Shown: positions 1-6,189, counted from the first letter of the stretch. The stretch: DNA of 8,550 nucleotides from Candidatus Bathyarchaeota archaeon (GCA_018396565.1 JAGTQO010000064.1:1-8550), one strand, 5' to 3'. Notes: a model not told the origin generated them from the letters alone. Program-made: numbers and translations.

Positions 1-780
1 TCGGTTGAGGCTGCGAGAGCCGCATTCGGCCTCTCCATACCTTACTACTGCATCAGCGATTCACCACACGCCGAAGCAGTCTCAAGGCTTACCATACCCC
101 TATCAAGCAGACTATTCACTCCAAGCATAATTCCTAAGGAAGAATGGGTACGCTACGGTATACACTCCTCAAAGATAACCCATTACAATGCCCTCGACCC
201 TTACGTCTGGATTAAAGATGTTAAGCCTGACCCGAATTATCTACGCAGACATGGCATAGACCCAGACTCTAGAATAATTACATTGAGACTCGAAGAGTCT
301 TTCGCAGCATACCTGATGAATATGGATGGTGACTGGAGGAGTCTACCATACCGTGTTCTGGATAGACTGTTAAAGCAGACTTGTGGAGCAACCATAGTAG
401 CCCTGCCACGATACGGAAAGCACTTGGCCAGACTTAGAAAATATGGTAAGAGAATAGTTGTTCCAAAGAAGATGATATACGGGCCCACCCTTCTGGCGTC
501 AACGTCAGTATTTATAGGTGGAGGTGGAACGATGACTGCTGAGGCTTCCATGATAGGCGTCCCGGCAATATCCTACTTCCCAGCGGGACCAACTAGGGTT
601 GAGTCATATCTTCAGGGGATGGGTTTGCTGAAGAGGTCAACCGATCCCGGGTCCATAGTAGAACAGGCCCTAGAATGGCTTACGGATGAGGAATATAGGA
701 TTGAATGCAAGCGTAAGGCCGAAAAACTTGTAGGTGGGATGGAGGATCCTTTGGAGGTGATTCTCCGCAACATAGAATAA
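1..780 (+). CDS. DUF354 family GT-B-fold protein, 5' truncated by window edge
   Basis: The frame is open from base 1 to TAA at 778-780, giving 259 visible codons; the N-terminus lies outside the window. The family (DUF354, archaeal and some bacterial) is related to the UDP-GlcNAc 2-epimerase/GT-B glycosyltransferase superfamily and is usually about 340-350 residues, so roughly the first quarter to third is missing. Family-like segments are AAFGLSIPYY followed by SDSPHAEAVSRLTIPLSS (visible residues 6-36) and the C-terminal glycine-rich loop GGGGTMTAEASMIGVPAIS from residue 173, which in GT-B proteins contacts the nucleotide-sugar phosphates. The likely role is cytoplasmic sugar-nucleotide or glycan metabolism; the substrate is unknown. 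No cotranscribed partner can be seen, because the next gene starts 90 nt downstream behind its own TATA-like box. Family assignment is firm, biochemical role is not. Confidence 0.85.
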   Translation, partial: SVEAARAAFGLSIPYYCISDSPHAEAVSRLTIPLSSRLFTPSIIPKEEWVRYGIHSSKITHYNALDPYVWIKDVKPDPNYLRRHGIDPDSRIITLRLEESFAAYLMNMDGDWRSLPYRVLDRLLKQTCGATIVALPRYGKHLARLRKYGKRIVVPKKMIYGPTLLASTSVFIGGGGTMTAEASMIGVPAISYFPAGPTRVESYLQGMGLLKRSTDPGSIVEQALEWLTDEEYRIECKRKAEKLVGGMEDPLEVILRNIE

Positions 781-793
781 ACTCGACATAACA

Positions 794-798
794 TTTTT
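794..798 (+). terminator. possible oligo-T terminator after the DUF354 gene
   Basis: A run of five T (794-798) lies 14 nt after the stop codon, without a hairpin. Archaeal intrinsic termination works at T-rich tracts on the coding strand, so this is a candidate, but five T is weak. Confidence 0.3.
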
Positions 799-826
799 GA
801 ATAGTGAGGGTATAGATTGCGGATCC

Positions 827-834
827 TTTATAAA
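827..834 (+). promoter_or_regulatory. TATA box of the flavodiiron gene
   Basis: TTTATAAA at 827-834 is a near-ideal archaeal TATA box. An initiation site 25-27 nt downstream of its centre would fall near 855-858, leaving a leader of about 15 nt before ATG 871. A GGTG ribosome-site core at 857-860 would sit at the extreme 5' end of that leader, so initiation may rely little on it. Confidence 0.6.
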
Positions 835-870
835 CGATGTCCATGAGAAAATGATGGGTGTGAATAGTTC

Positions 871-2064
871 ATGCCTACTGTGAAGGTTTTGGATGGTGTA
901 TACTGGGTTGGTGCCGTAGATTGGAATGTGAGGAACTTCCATGGGTTCACCTATACTACGCATCGAGGCACCACCTACAACGCCTACCTCATAGTCGACG
1001 ATAAGACAGTCCTCGTCGACACGGTCTACACTCCCTATGCTGGAGAGATGATCGATAGAATAAGTGAGGTAGTCTCCCCTGAAGAGATCGATTACATTAT
1101 TGCAAACCATGTTGAGGTGGACCATTCAGGCGCCATCGGTGAGGTTCTCAAACATGCACCGAAAGCCAAGGTTGTTGGAACAGCCAGATGTAGACAGGGG
1201 TTGATGAAACACTACTTCGGAGAATGGGACTTCCAAGTGGTCAAGACAGGGGATGAGATAGACTTGGGTGGGAGGAGCCTTAGATTCATAGAGGCTCCGA
1301 TGCTCCATTGGCCAGACACAATGTTCACCTACATAGAGAAGGATGCTCTGCTATTGCCGAACGACGCCTTCGGCCAGCACCTGGCGACCTCTGAAAGATT
1401 TGATGATGAGGTGGATGAGAACATATTGATGGCTGAGGCTGCAAAGTATTATGCCAACATACTTTGGCCTCTAAGCCCCCTAGTAATAAAGAAGATTGAG
1501 GAGATTCAAAATTTGAGACTCAAGATAAATATGATAGCGCCGAGCCACGGGGTCATCTGGAGGAGGAACCCAACGAAAATCGTAGAGGCCTACCTACGAT
1601 GGGCTAAAGGTGAATCTGAGGACAGGATACTTGTCGTATACGATACGATGTGGGGCAGCACAGAGAAGATGGCGAGATCAATAGTTGAGGGAGTGACGAG
1701 TGTAAATGTCGACGTCAGAATGTATAGGATACCATACTCGGACAGAAGTGACATTATGGCGGACCTCCTAAACTCTAAAGGCTTACTCCTAGGATCCTCA
1801 ACGATCAACAATGACATAATACCGACAGTCGCACCTATCCTGGAGGATCTGAAAGGTTTAAAGCCGAAAGGAAAGGTAGCCGCCGCATTCGGCTCATACG
1901 GTTGGGGTGGCGGAGCAGTGAAGACAATGGAGGAGACGCTCAAGAAAGCAGGATTCGACATAGTCCAACCTGGACTTTCAATCAACTGGGTTCCAGACAG
2001 AGAAGAACTCAAGAGATGCTTCGATTTCGGCAAGGAGTTCGCTGAGAGAATAAAGCACCTATAA
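871..2064 (+). CDS. fprA: A-type flavoprotein (flavodiiron O2/NO reductase)
   Basis: 397 residues, the normal length for a class A flavodiiron protein. Residues 1-250 are a metallo-beta-lactamase-like domain with the complete diiron ligand set: H80, E82, D84 and H85 in NHVEVDHSG, then H146, D165 and H226, matching the spacing known from Desulfovibrio rubredoxin:oxygen oxidoreductase. Residues about 252-397 are a flavodoxin domain with the FMN phosphate loop YDTMWGSTEKM, then SSTINNDIIPTV and FGSYGWGGGAVK. There is no C-terminal rubredoxin or flavin reductase fusion, so electrons must come from a separate donor. In methanogens the close homologue uses F420H2; rubredoxin is the other option. 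The reaction is four-electron reduction of O2 to water, or NO to N2O, in the cytoplasm. ATG 871 is the only good start, since an in-frame stop lies at 865-867. It probably forms its own transcription unit. The peroxiredoxin 5 kb away fits the same oxygen-defence theme. Confidence 0.95.
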   Translation: MPTVKVLDGVYWVGAVDWNVRNFHGFTYTTHRGTTYNAYLIVDDKTVLVDTVYTPYAGEMIDRISEVVSPEEIDYIIANHVEVDHSGAIGEVLKHAPKAKVVGTARCRQGLMKHYFGEWDFQVVKTGDEIDLGGRSLRFIEAPMLHWPDTMFTYIEKDALLLPNDAFGQHLATSERFDDEVDENILMAEAAKYYANILWPLSPLVIKKIEEIQNLRLKINMIAPSHGVIWRRNPTKIVEAYLRWAKGESEDRILVVYDTMWGSTEKMARSIVEGVTSVNVDVRMYRIPYSDRSDIMADLLNSKGLLLGSSTINNDIIPTVAPILEDLKGLKPKGKVAAAFGSYGWGGGAVKTMEETLKKAGFDIVQPGLSINWVPDREELKRCFDFGKEFAERIKHL

Positions 2065-2156
2065 GGGATAGATACCTGAAGTTAACAGATGATTCGCCCC
2101 AACCCAATCATCATTTGGAAGATCGACTTCAACATATAACCCTAAACTTTTAAGTC

Positions 2157-2273
2157 ATGTCTTTACTGGAGGAGAAGGCTGAAGACTTAAAGTTCAACAA
2201 TCCTTTCAGAGTCGAATGGAGACTATGCTCCACCTCAACCTGCCATACATCACCGCAGATATGCCTGGGGTAG
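2157..2273 (+). other. short open frame overlapping the truD start, 38 codons
   Basis: ATG 2157 to TAG 2271-2273, in a different frame from truD and overlapping its first 58 nt. The first 23 residues, beginning MSLLEEKAEDLKFNNPFRV, look protein-like; the rest is rich in S, T and C and looks like out-of-frame read-through of truD. It could be a leader peptide, the remnant of a displaced gene start, or chance. A T-rich TATA-like stretch lies only about 10 nt upstream of ATG 2157, too close to serve it. I do not recognise it. Confidence 0.2.
2183..2207 (+). repeat. 25-nt inverted repeat, upstream arm
   Basis: These 25 nt are the exact reverse complement of 2374-2398 inside truD, with 166 nt between the arms; neither flank extends the match. 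The arm lies 9 nt upstream of ATG 2216 and contains CTTAAAG (2186-2192), which is at a suitable distance to be a weak TATA element for a leaderless truD message. In a transcript starting further upstream, the two arms could pair as a 25-bp stem enclosing the truD start. Confidence 0.9.
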
Positions 2274-2364
2274 GCGGCCGCCTGAGGTTGAAGGATGAAT
2301 ATTTCATCGTCGAAGAGTTACCCCTGTATAATCCTGTTGGGGATGGCCGGCACCTATATGTGAA

Positions 2365-2413
2365 CCTCACCAAGAAAGGATTGTTGAACTTTAAGTCTCC
2401 TCACCAAGAAAGG
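2365..2413 (+). repeat. 15-nt direct repeat flanking a 19-nt insert in truD
   Basis: CCTCACCAAGAAAGG occurs at 2365-2379 and again at 2399-2413, an offset of 34 nt. Each copy encodes LTKKG in its own frame, so exactly one copy plus the 19 nt between them is extra. 34 is not a multiple of 3, which causes the truD frameshift. Confidence 0.95.
2374..2398 (-). repeat. 25-nt inverted repeat, arm inside truD
   Basis: Exact reverse complement of 2183-2207. It consists of the last 6 nt of the first direct-repeat copy (GAAAGG) plus the whole 19-nt insert. Its 13-nt core (2382-2394) can also pair with 2425-2437 further into truD (12 Watson-Crick pairs plus one G-U), because 2425-2437 resembles the upstream arm at 12 of 13 positions. 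Confidence 0.9.
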
Positions 2414-3309
2414 CTTAACCACCATTGAAGTTCAACACAGACTCGCCGAGCTCTTCAATCTGAATCCAAGCGACATAGGCTACGCAGGGTTAAAGGATAA
2501 GCATGCATGCGCAACCCAGACGTTCAGCATACCCTTGGAGAGTGGTGACGAGAAAATTATCGAAGAGGTTATCGAACACGTTAGAAGGAGCATGCCCGTT
2601 ACTGTGAACTGGGCCAGGCTACATAGGAATAAGCTCAGGCCCGGCCACCTTTTAGGAAACAGGTTCAGAGTGATCATCACAGACCTGAAAGTGACAGCAG
2701 GGGAGGCTGAGTGTAGAGCCAAAGCCATAGCTGAAAAGTTGATGATGTATGGTGTACCAAACTTCTTCGGCCCCCAAAGGTTCGGATTTCAAGGTGACAA
2801 CATAATCAAAGGAATGAATATAGTTAAGGGCAGGCTCAGAGTGAAGGACAAGTGGTTGAGAAGGTTCCTCATATCAAGCTACCAGAGCTACCTATGCAAC
2901 CTCTACCTCACCAGGAGGCTTGAGTCAGGACTATTCTACAAAGTACTTACTGGGGATATAGCGAAGAAATACTCCACCGGAGGCATGTTCATCGTGGAGG
3001 ATGCTGAGCGTGAACAGTTAAGATATGACAGGCAAGAGATCAGTTTCACAGCGCCAATATACGGTTCAAAGATGTGGATGGCTAGAGGCCCTGCTGGAGA
3101 ATTTGAATCTGAGATCCTTGGGGAAGCTGGTGTAACATTGGATATGTTTGATCAGGTTAAGGTTGAGGGTACGAGGCGTCTGGGCCGCCTCTCACTCCCT
3201 GATCTCCAGGTTAATATTGAAGGTTCAAATCTTGTTGTTTCTTTCACTCTACCCAAAGGAGCCTTCGCAACATCTGTTCTAAGAGAGATAATGAAGACTG
3301 AACCTTAAG

Positions 3310-4095
3310 CTATGCGATGTAGTTTGGCTTCCTCCTAAGACTCTTGTATTCGAGCTCGAGTTTACTCACAAGCTGCGAAAAATCTTCATTCCTAACCATC
3401 AGATCATCCAACCTCCTCCTCAATTCATCTCCCTCCCTCCTTAGACGTGTCAAGTCAACATCTATATTCATCAAAGAACTGACTTTACACAGTAACTGGT
3501 GTGCGGTCGCCGCATCTACATCCATCACATATTCAGGTGAGTGGCCCCAGACACTCATAGCAGGCAACCCCATCCTTCTACATTCATCCAATATCAGGCT
3601 GTGGATGCTGCTCGGGCCAAGATAGTCTGTAGGCTCCACACCGTGACTCCTCAACTCCTCAACCAAATCTGGTGTGGTTGCGAGACCCGACACCAAAGGC
3701 TCGACGGTATGGGGAACCCTATCGATCAAGCCTCCGAGCAGACATACCCTTCCAACTTTTTCACCCTCAAACATCTTGAATATAGATTGAGAATAAGCAG
3801 ACCAATTCATATGTGGCTCTACACCAATAAATATTAATAGTTCCATACCTGAGGAGGTGGCTCTGTACAACTCATTCACTGGAGGCCTATAATCTTTGAG
3901 TAGCCCCCTCTCAATATTTACGATAGGCCTCTGAACGGCGAAGTCATAGAAAATTGTGGAGTCCACTTCACCAACCTTCACAGCATCCAGGGTCTCCACC
4001 AAATATTCAGCAGAATAGGTGGCTACTCTCCTAGCGTCCGGCCAACCTCTGAAAGCCATTACTACACCTAGAGTGTTCAAAGCCAACCCCACCAT
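3310..4095 (-). CDS. PAC2 family protein (proteasome assembly chaperone-like)
   Basis: 261 residues from ATG 4095; a TTG one codon earlier is a less likely start. PAC2 hallmarks appear in order: VVMAFRGWPDARRVA (11-25), FYDFAVQRPIV (49-59), LLIFIGVEPHMNWS (87-99 region), LLGGLIDRVPHT (119-130), YLGPSSIHSLILDECRRMGLP (158-178 region) and SVWGHSPEYV (181-190). The tail from about 213 is highly charged with a heptad-like pattern and is probably a coiled coil. Eukaryotic PAC2 and archaeal PbaA/PbaB act in 20S proteasome assembly, but many archaeal paralogues have no tested function, so a chaperone role is family inference. It is soluble and cytoplasmic, with no signal or membrane segment. The stop codon is 1 nt from the truD stop on the other strand, leaving no room for separate terminators. 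The upstream region is shared with the divergent arsenate reductase gene. Confidence 0.88.
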   Translation of the reverse strand: MVGLALNTLGVVMAFRGWPDARRVATYSAEYLVETLDAVKVGEVDSTIFYDFAVQRPIVNIERGLLKDYRPPVNELYRATSSGMELLIFIGVEPHMNWSAYSQSIFKMFEGEKVGRVCLLGGLIDRVPHTVEPLVSGLATTPDLVEELRSHGVEPTDYLGPSSIHSLILDECRRMGLPAMSVWGHSPEYVMDVDAATAHQLLCKVSSLMNIDVDLTRLRREGDELRRRLDDLMVRNEDFSQLVSKLELEYKSLRRKPNYIA

Positions 4096-4122
4096 CAAAT
4101 TAACAGCAGATGCATATGATCT

Positions 4123-4130
4123 TCTATATC
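4123..4130 (-). promoter_or_regulatory. possible TATA box of the PAC2 gene
   Basis: On the minus strand GATATAGA lies about 32 nt upstream of ATG 4095, which would give a leader of only a few nt. Its AT content and position fit an archaeal core promoter; the match is moderate. Confidence 0.35.
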
Positions 4131-4211
4131 TGAAGTAGAAAAAGGCCCCCTCTTAAGGATGTAGCTGAACCCAATACAATTTACAAATGAAATGTTAAGA
4201 AGCTCAAAAAG

Positions 4212-4219
4212 AAAATATA
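4212..4219 (+). promoter_or_regulatory. possible TATA box of the arsenate reductase gene
   Basis: AAAATATA at 4212-4219 predicts initiation near 4241-4243. That would make ATG 4245 nearly leaderless, or give an 18-nt leader to ATG 4260. It is the best TATA candidate in the 164-nt divergent spacer with the PAC2 gene, which holds no other recognised element. Confidence 0.45.
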
Positions 4220-4259
4220 CTGCCCGCAAGCATGGACGGCGAGTATGTGGATGAGAATT

Positions 4260-4673
4260 ATGGTTAAGGAGAAGGTTTTATTCATATGTACCCATAACTC
4301 TGCACGTTCACAGATGGCTGAGGGCCTCATGAGGAGCCTATATGGAGACTTCTATGAGGTTTACAGTGCAGGGACAGAGCCGACAGGCCTCAACCCTTAC
4401 GCTATAAGGGTGATGGCTGAGATCGGAATAGACATATCGAAACAGAGATCTAAGAGCGTAAGTGAATTTCTCGGTACTAAATTCGACTTTGTAGTCACAG
4501 TCTGCGACCAAGCCAAGGAGAGGTGCCCATACTTTCCGATGGGAGGGAAGAGGCTGCATAAAAGCTTCCAAGACCCAACTACGTTCAGGGGTAGTGAAGA
4601 TGAGATTTTAGAAGGATTCAGGAATGTTCGAGACCAGATAAAAGAGTGGGTGGACAAGACATTTTCTAAATAG
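4260..4673 (+). CDS. arsC: arsenate reductase, low-molecular-weight phosphatase type (thioredoxin-coupled class)
   Basis: 137 residues from ATG 4260; in-frame ATGs at 4245 and 4251 would add 5 or 3 residues. With the 4260 start the residues fall on the numbering of staphylococcal pI258 ArsC: nucleophile C10 in the CX5R loop CTHNSARS, R16, C82 and C89 in VCDQAKERCPYFP, and D105 in the DP motif. The C82/C89 pair is the disulfide relay that separates this class from ordinary tyrosine phosphatases. The reaction is arsenate to arsenite, with electrons presumably from thioredoxin. The family segments SAGTEP and IGIDISKQRSKSV are present. No arsR regulator or arsenite exporter (arsB, acr3) is adjacent, so export must be encoded elsewhere. 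Start choice is uncertain, because the TATA position favours 4245 and the family alignment favours 4260. Function is well supported by the three cysteines. Confidence 0.9.
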   Translation: MVKEKVLFICTHNSARSQMAEGLMRSLYGDFYEVYSAGTEPTGLNPYAIRVMAEIGIDISKQRSKSVSEFLGTKFDFVVTVCDQAKERCPYFPMGGKRLHKSFQDPTTFRGSEDEILEGFRNVRDQIKEWVDKTFSK

Positions 4674-4768
4674 GCTCACCAATCTTAAAGAATGAAGTTT
4701 AAGAATATGTTCAGAGATCTATCGGCGAAGCTGTATGTAGCTGAGCCTCCACAAGAATGGCTGTACTC

Positions 4769-4774
4769 AGGTGG
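4769..4774 (+). promoter_or_regulatory. ribosome binding site deciding the ABC ATPase start
   Basis: AGGTGG at 4769-4774, with a GGTG core at 4770-4773, lies 5-6 nt before ATG 4780. That is the expected position for an archaeal Shine-Dalgarno site. It overlaps the alternative GTG codon at 4771, which argues against GTG being the start. Confidence 0.6.
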
Positions 4775-4779
4775 GGTCC

Positions 4780-5583
4780 ATGTCTCCGTCAGCGAGAAGT
4801 AAGGGGAAGCCAATAATCGCTTTGCGCAATGTTTCACTTGAACGTGAAGGGATGCGTCTCCTAGACAGTATCGATTGGGAGGTCTATCCTGGGGAGCAGT
4901 GGGCTATCATAGGCCAGAACGGGGCTGGAAAGACCCTGCTCTTAAAGATAGTTGCAACATACCTTTGGCCTTCAAGGGGTAAGGTTGAGGTTTTGGGTAA
5001 GGAGTTTGGGAAGATAGCCCTGCAGAGGCTGAGGGATAAGATAAGTTGGGTGAGCTCAGCCCTGGAGGAAGAGTTACCCCAGGATCAGCCTGTAATAGAT
5101 GTTTTGTTTACAGGCTACTTCTCAACCCTCAGACTATTCGATAAGCCGACGCCGCAAATTATCAGGAGGGCAAAGAGGCTTCTGAAACTTATGGGTTTGC
5201 AAGGGCGTGAGGGTCAGGTTTTCAGAACCCTATCGGCAGGTGAGAAGAGGAAGGTTCTGGTAGCTCGAGCCATAATGAAGAAGCCCCGGATCCTGATTCT
5301 GGACGAGGTCTGCGCTGGACTCGACCCAGTCGCCAGAAAAGATTATTTGGAGTCGGTTCAGCGACTGGTAAGGAGGGAGAGAGACATCACGGTTCTCTTC
5401 GTAACACATCACCTTGAGGAGATATTTCCAGGGATCACACATATCCTAGGCCTGAAACATGGTAGGGTAATATTCTCAGGGGATAAGGAGACCCAACTCA
5501 ATACACGCAACATAACATCCCTATTCGGCGAGGGGATTGAACTCAGAAAGGTTAACCATACATATCATTTGGTGGTCCAGTAG
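4780..5583 (+). CDS. stand-alone ABC ATPase of the ModF/YlmA type (COG1119-like)
   Basis: 267 residues from ATG 4780. A single nucleotide-binding domain with Walker A GQNGAGKT (45-52), signature LSAGE (151-155), Walker B ILILDE (171-176), D-loop AGLDP (179-183) and switch His H210 in VTHH. The Q-loop glutamine is replaced: the segment reads WVSSALEEELPQDQPVIDV (90-108), as in the COG1119 group, where SSAL(Q/E)E followed by VLDV is usual. CAGLDPVAR after Walker B is also typical of that group. COG1119 is named after molybdate-transport ATPase and photorepair-like proteins, but its members mostly stand alone and have no proven substrate. No permease or binding protein gene is adjacent, so transport is unproven and a soluble regulatory or repair role is possible. 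It lies 106 nt after arsC on the same strand and may be partly cotranscribed. The C-terminal 30 residues look family-specific. Confidence 0.88.
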   Translation: MSPSARSKGKPIIALRNVSLEREGMRLLDSIDWEVYPGEQWAIIGQNGAGKTLLLKIVATYLWPSRGKVEVLGKEFGKIALQRLRDKISWVSSALEEELPQDQPVIDVLFTGYFSTLRLFDKPTPQIIRRAKRLLKLMGLQGREGQVFRTLSAGEKRKVLVARAIMKKPRILILDEVCAGLDPVARKDYLESVQRLVRRERDITVLFVTHHLEEIFPGITHILGLKHGRVIFSGDKETQLNTRNITSLFGEGIELRKVNHTYHLVVQ

Positions 5584-5639
5584 ACGAAACAATAATTATA
5601 ATGGGTAATGCTCCACTTGGAAGGAGCCAGATCAATACT

Positions 5640-5644
5640 AAAAA
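5640..5644 (-). terminator. possible oligo-T terminator of the MgtC-like gene
   Basis: Five T on the minus strand (A5 at 5640-5644 on the plus strand), 26 nt past the MgtC stop. In the same convergent gap, 5610-5614 and 5623-5627 can form a weak 5-bp hairpin with an 8-nt loop. Both are weak signals in a gap where two transcripts meet. Confidence 0.3.
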
Positions 5645-5669
5645 TTGTGGTTGAGCATCGTCTCGACTT

Positions 5670-6074
5670 TTAACGGATCCTCCTCAACATTAAGGTCAGG
5701 CCCAAGGTCAGAAGGGTTATTGCTGTAGCCATCACGGCGGCGAAATAGAATCCTATGCCTATAGCCATTCCTATTGAGGCGGTGACCCATAGGGAGGCTG
5801 CAGTTGTTACGCCGACAACCCTCTCCCTAGTCTGAATAATTGCCCCAGCACCGATGAAGCCTATTCCGGCAACGATGTATGAGGCTATTCGGGATGGGTC
5901 ACTGCCTGGGAAGGCGTGGAATGATAGAATTGTGAATTGGGCTGAACCCAGGGAGACTAGGATGTGGGTTCTGAGACCCGCAGGCTTATCGACCAGCTCC
6001 CTCTCCAATCCAATCAATCCGCCAAGCACAAATGCTAGGAAAAGTCTTGTAAGGACTTCAAGTTCAGATATCAT
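5670..6074 (-). CDS. MgtC/SapB family membrane protein, short form
   Basis: 134 residues from ATG 6074. It matches the conserved MgtC/SapB hydrophobic domain: LGGLIGLERELVDKPAGLRT (17-36) with the family's R/E-containing loop, then YIVAGIGFIGAGAII (66-80) and VVGVTTAASLWVTASIGMA (86-104). About five membrane segments are predicted, near residues 6-23, 36-54, 64-82, 88-107 and 109-130, ending in RRIR. Full-length MgtC has a cytoplasmic C-terminal domain of about 90 residues that is missing here, so this is the minimal membrane form common in archaea and many bacteria. In enteric pathogens MgtC acts in low-magnesium growth and modulates the F-type ATPase; the role of archaeal members is unknown. 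The 116-nt gap and its own TATA-like box suggest it is transcribed separately from the upstream DUF4349 gene. Confidence 0.9.
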   Translation of the reverse strand: MISELEVLTRLFLAFVLGGLIGLERELVDKPAGLRTHILVSLGSAQFTILSFHAFPGSDPSRIASYIVAGIGFIGAGAIIQTRERVVGVTTAASLWVTASIGMAIGIGFYFAAVMATAITLLTLGLTLMLRRIR

Positions 6075-6100
6075 GATTCAGATAAAGGGAGGAAGCAGAC

Positions 6101-6110
6101 TTATAATCTG
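6101..6110 (-). promoter_or_regulatory. TATA box of the MgtC-like gene
   Basis: On the minus strand CAGATTATAA, centred near 6105, is about 31 nt from ATG 6074. Initiation would fall close to 6079 and leave a leader of about 5 nt, in the leaderless style common in archaea. Confidence 0.5.
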
Positions 6111-6189
6111 TTCCTTCCATACCAGGCCTAATATCTCAACGGTATGATCTTAACCTGGCGCATTCTATGTTTTCGTCTGGAGGTTGTGT

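Larger units (their letters stand above)
2216..3308 (+). pseudogene. truD: tRNA pseudouridine(13) synthase TruD, frame broken by a 34-nt insertion
   Basis: TruD isomerises U13 of tRNA to pseudouridine. The gene is read in two frames. The first runs from ATG 2216 (alternative ATG 2225) and carries PGVGGRLRLKDEYFIVEE and HLYVNLTKKG, then leaves the family and stops at TGA 2426-2428. The second frame, open from 2388, repeats LTKKG and continues LTTIEVQHRLAELFNLNP to the TAA at 3306-3308. Deleting 34 nt anywhere within the repeat (for example 2380-2413) gives one 352-residue TruD of normal length. In that reconstruction the catalytic Asp is D83 in GLKDKHA (codon 2496-2498), with NFFGPQRFG at 171-179 and FLISSYQSYLCNLYL from 206. 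The catalytic Asp lies after the break, so neither piece alone can be active. The coding quality on both sides is otherwise intact, which suggests a recent event or an artefact rather than an old pseudogene. It converges on the PAC2 gene with a 1-nt gap. Confidence 0.9.

Noticed and set aside
670..1125. Minus-strand 151-codon frame across the DUF354 end and fprA start
   Set aside because: It spans the fprA promoter and lies antisense to two well-supported genes, with no recognisable domain.
1590..2033. Minus-strand 147-codon frame antisense to fprA
   Set aside because: It is a shadow of the flavodoxin domain, with low-complexity composition and no promoter or family match.
2065..2130. A possible C/D box guide RNA (ATGATGA on the minus strand)
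   Set aside because: A C-box-like heptamer is present, but no D box (CTGA) follows on that strand at suitable spacing, and there is no terminal stem.
2380..2398. A small mobile element with 15-nt target duplication
   Set aside because: 19 nt is too short for any element, and the sequence is explained fully as an inverted copy of 2183-2201.
2365..2413. The truD insertion as an archaeal intron with a bulge-helix-bulge splice site
   Set aside because: Splice positions giving the right frame fall inside or at the edge of two identical 15-nt repeats. The required 4-bp central helix would need a self-complementary tetramer in the repeat, and none exists. At the repeat edge (2379/2413) only 3 of 4 pairs form and the outer helix fails.
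2365..2413. The 34 nt as a simple tandem duplication
   Set aside because: Only 15 nt are repeated; the 19 nt between the copies match neither neighbouring side in direct orientation.
2535..3308. A separate gene starting with TTG at 2535
   Set aside because: TruD sequence, including the catalytic GLKDKHA, continues in the same frame upstream of 2535 back to about 2400, so this is only the tail of truD.
3344..3837. Plus-strand frames (93 and 98 codons) antisense to the PAC2 gene
   Set aside because: The PAC2 gene shows clear family motifs throughout; these frames are serine-rich or random-looking shadows.
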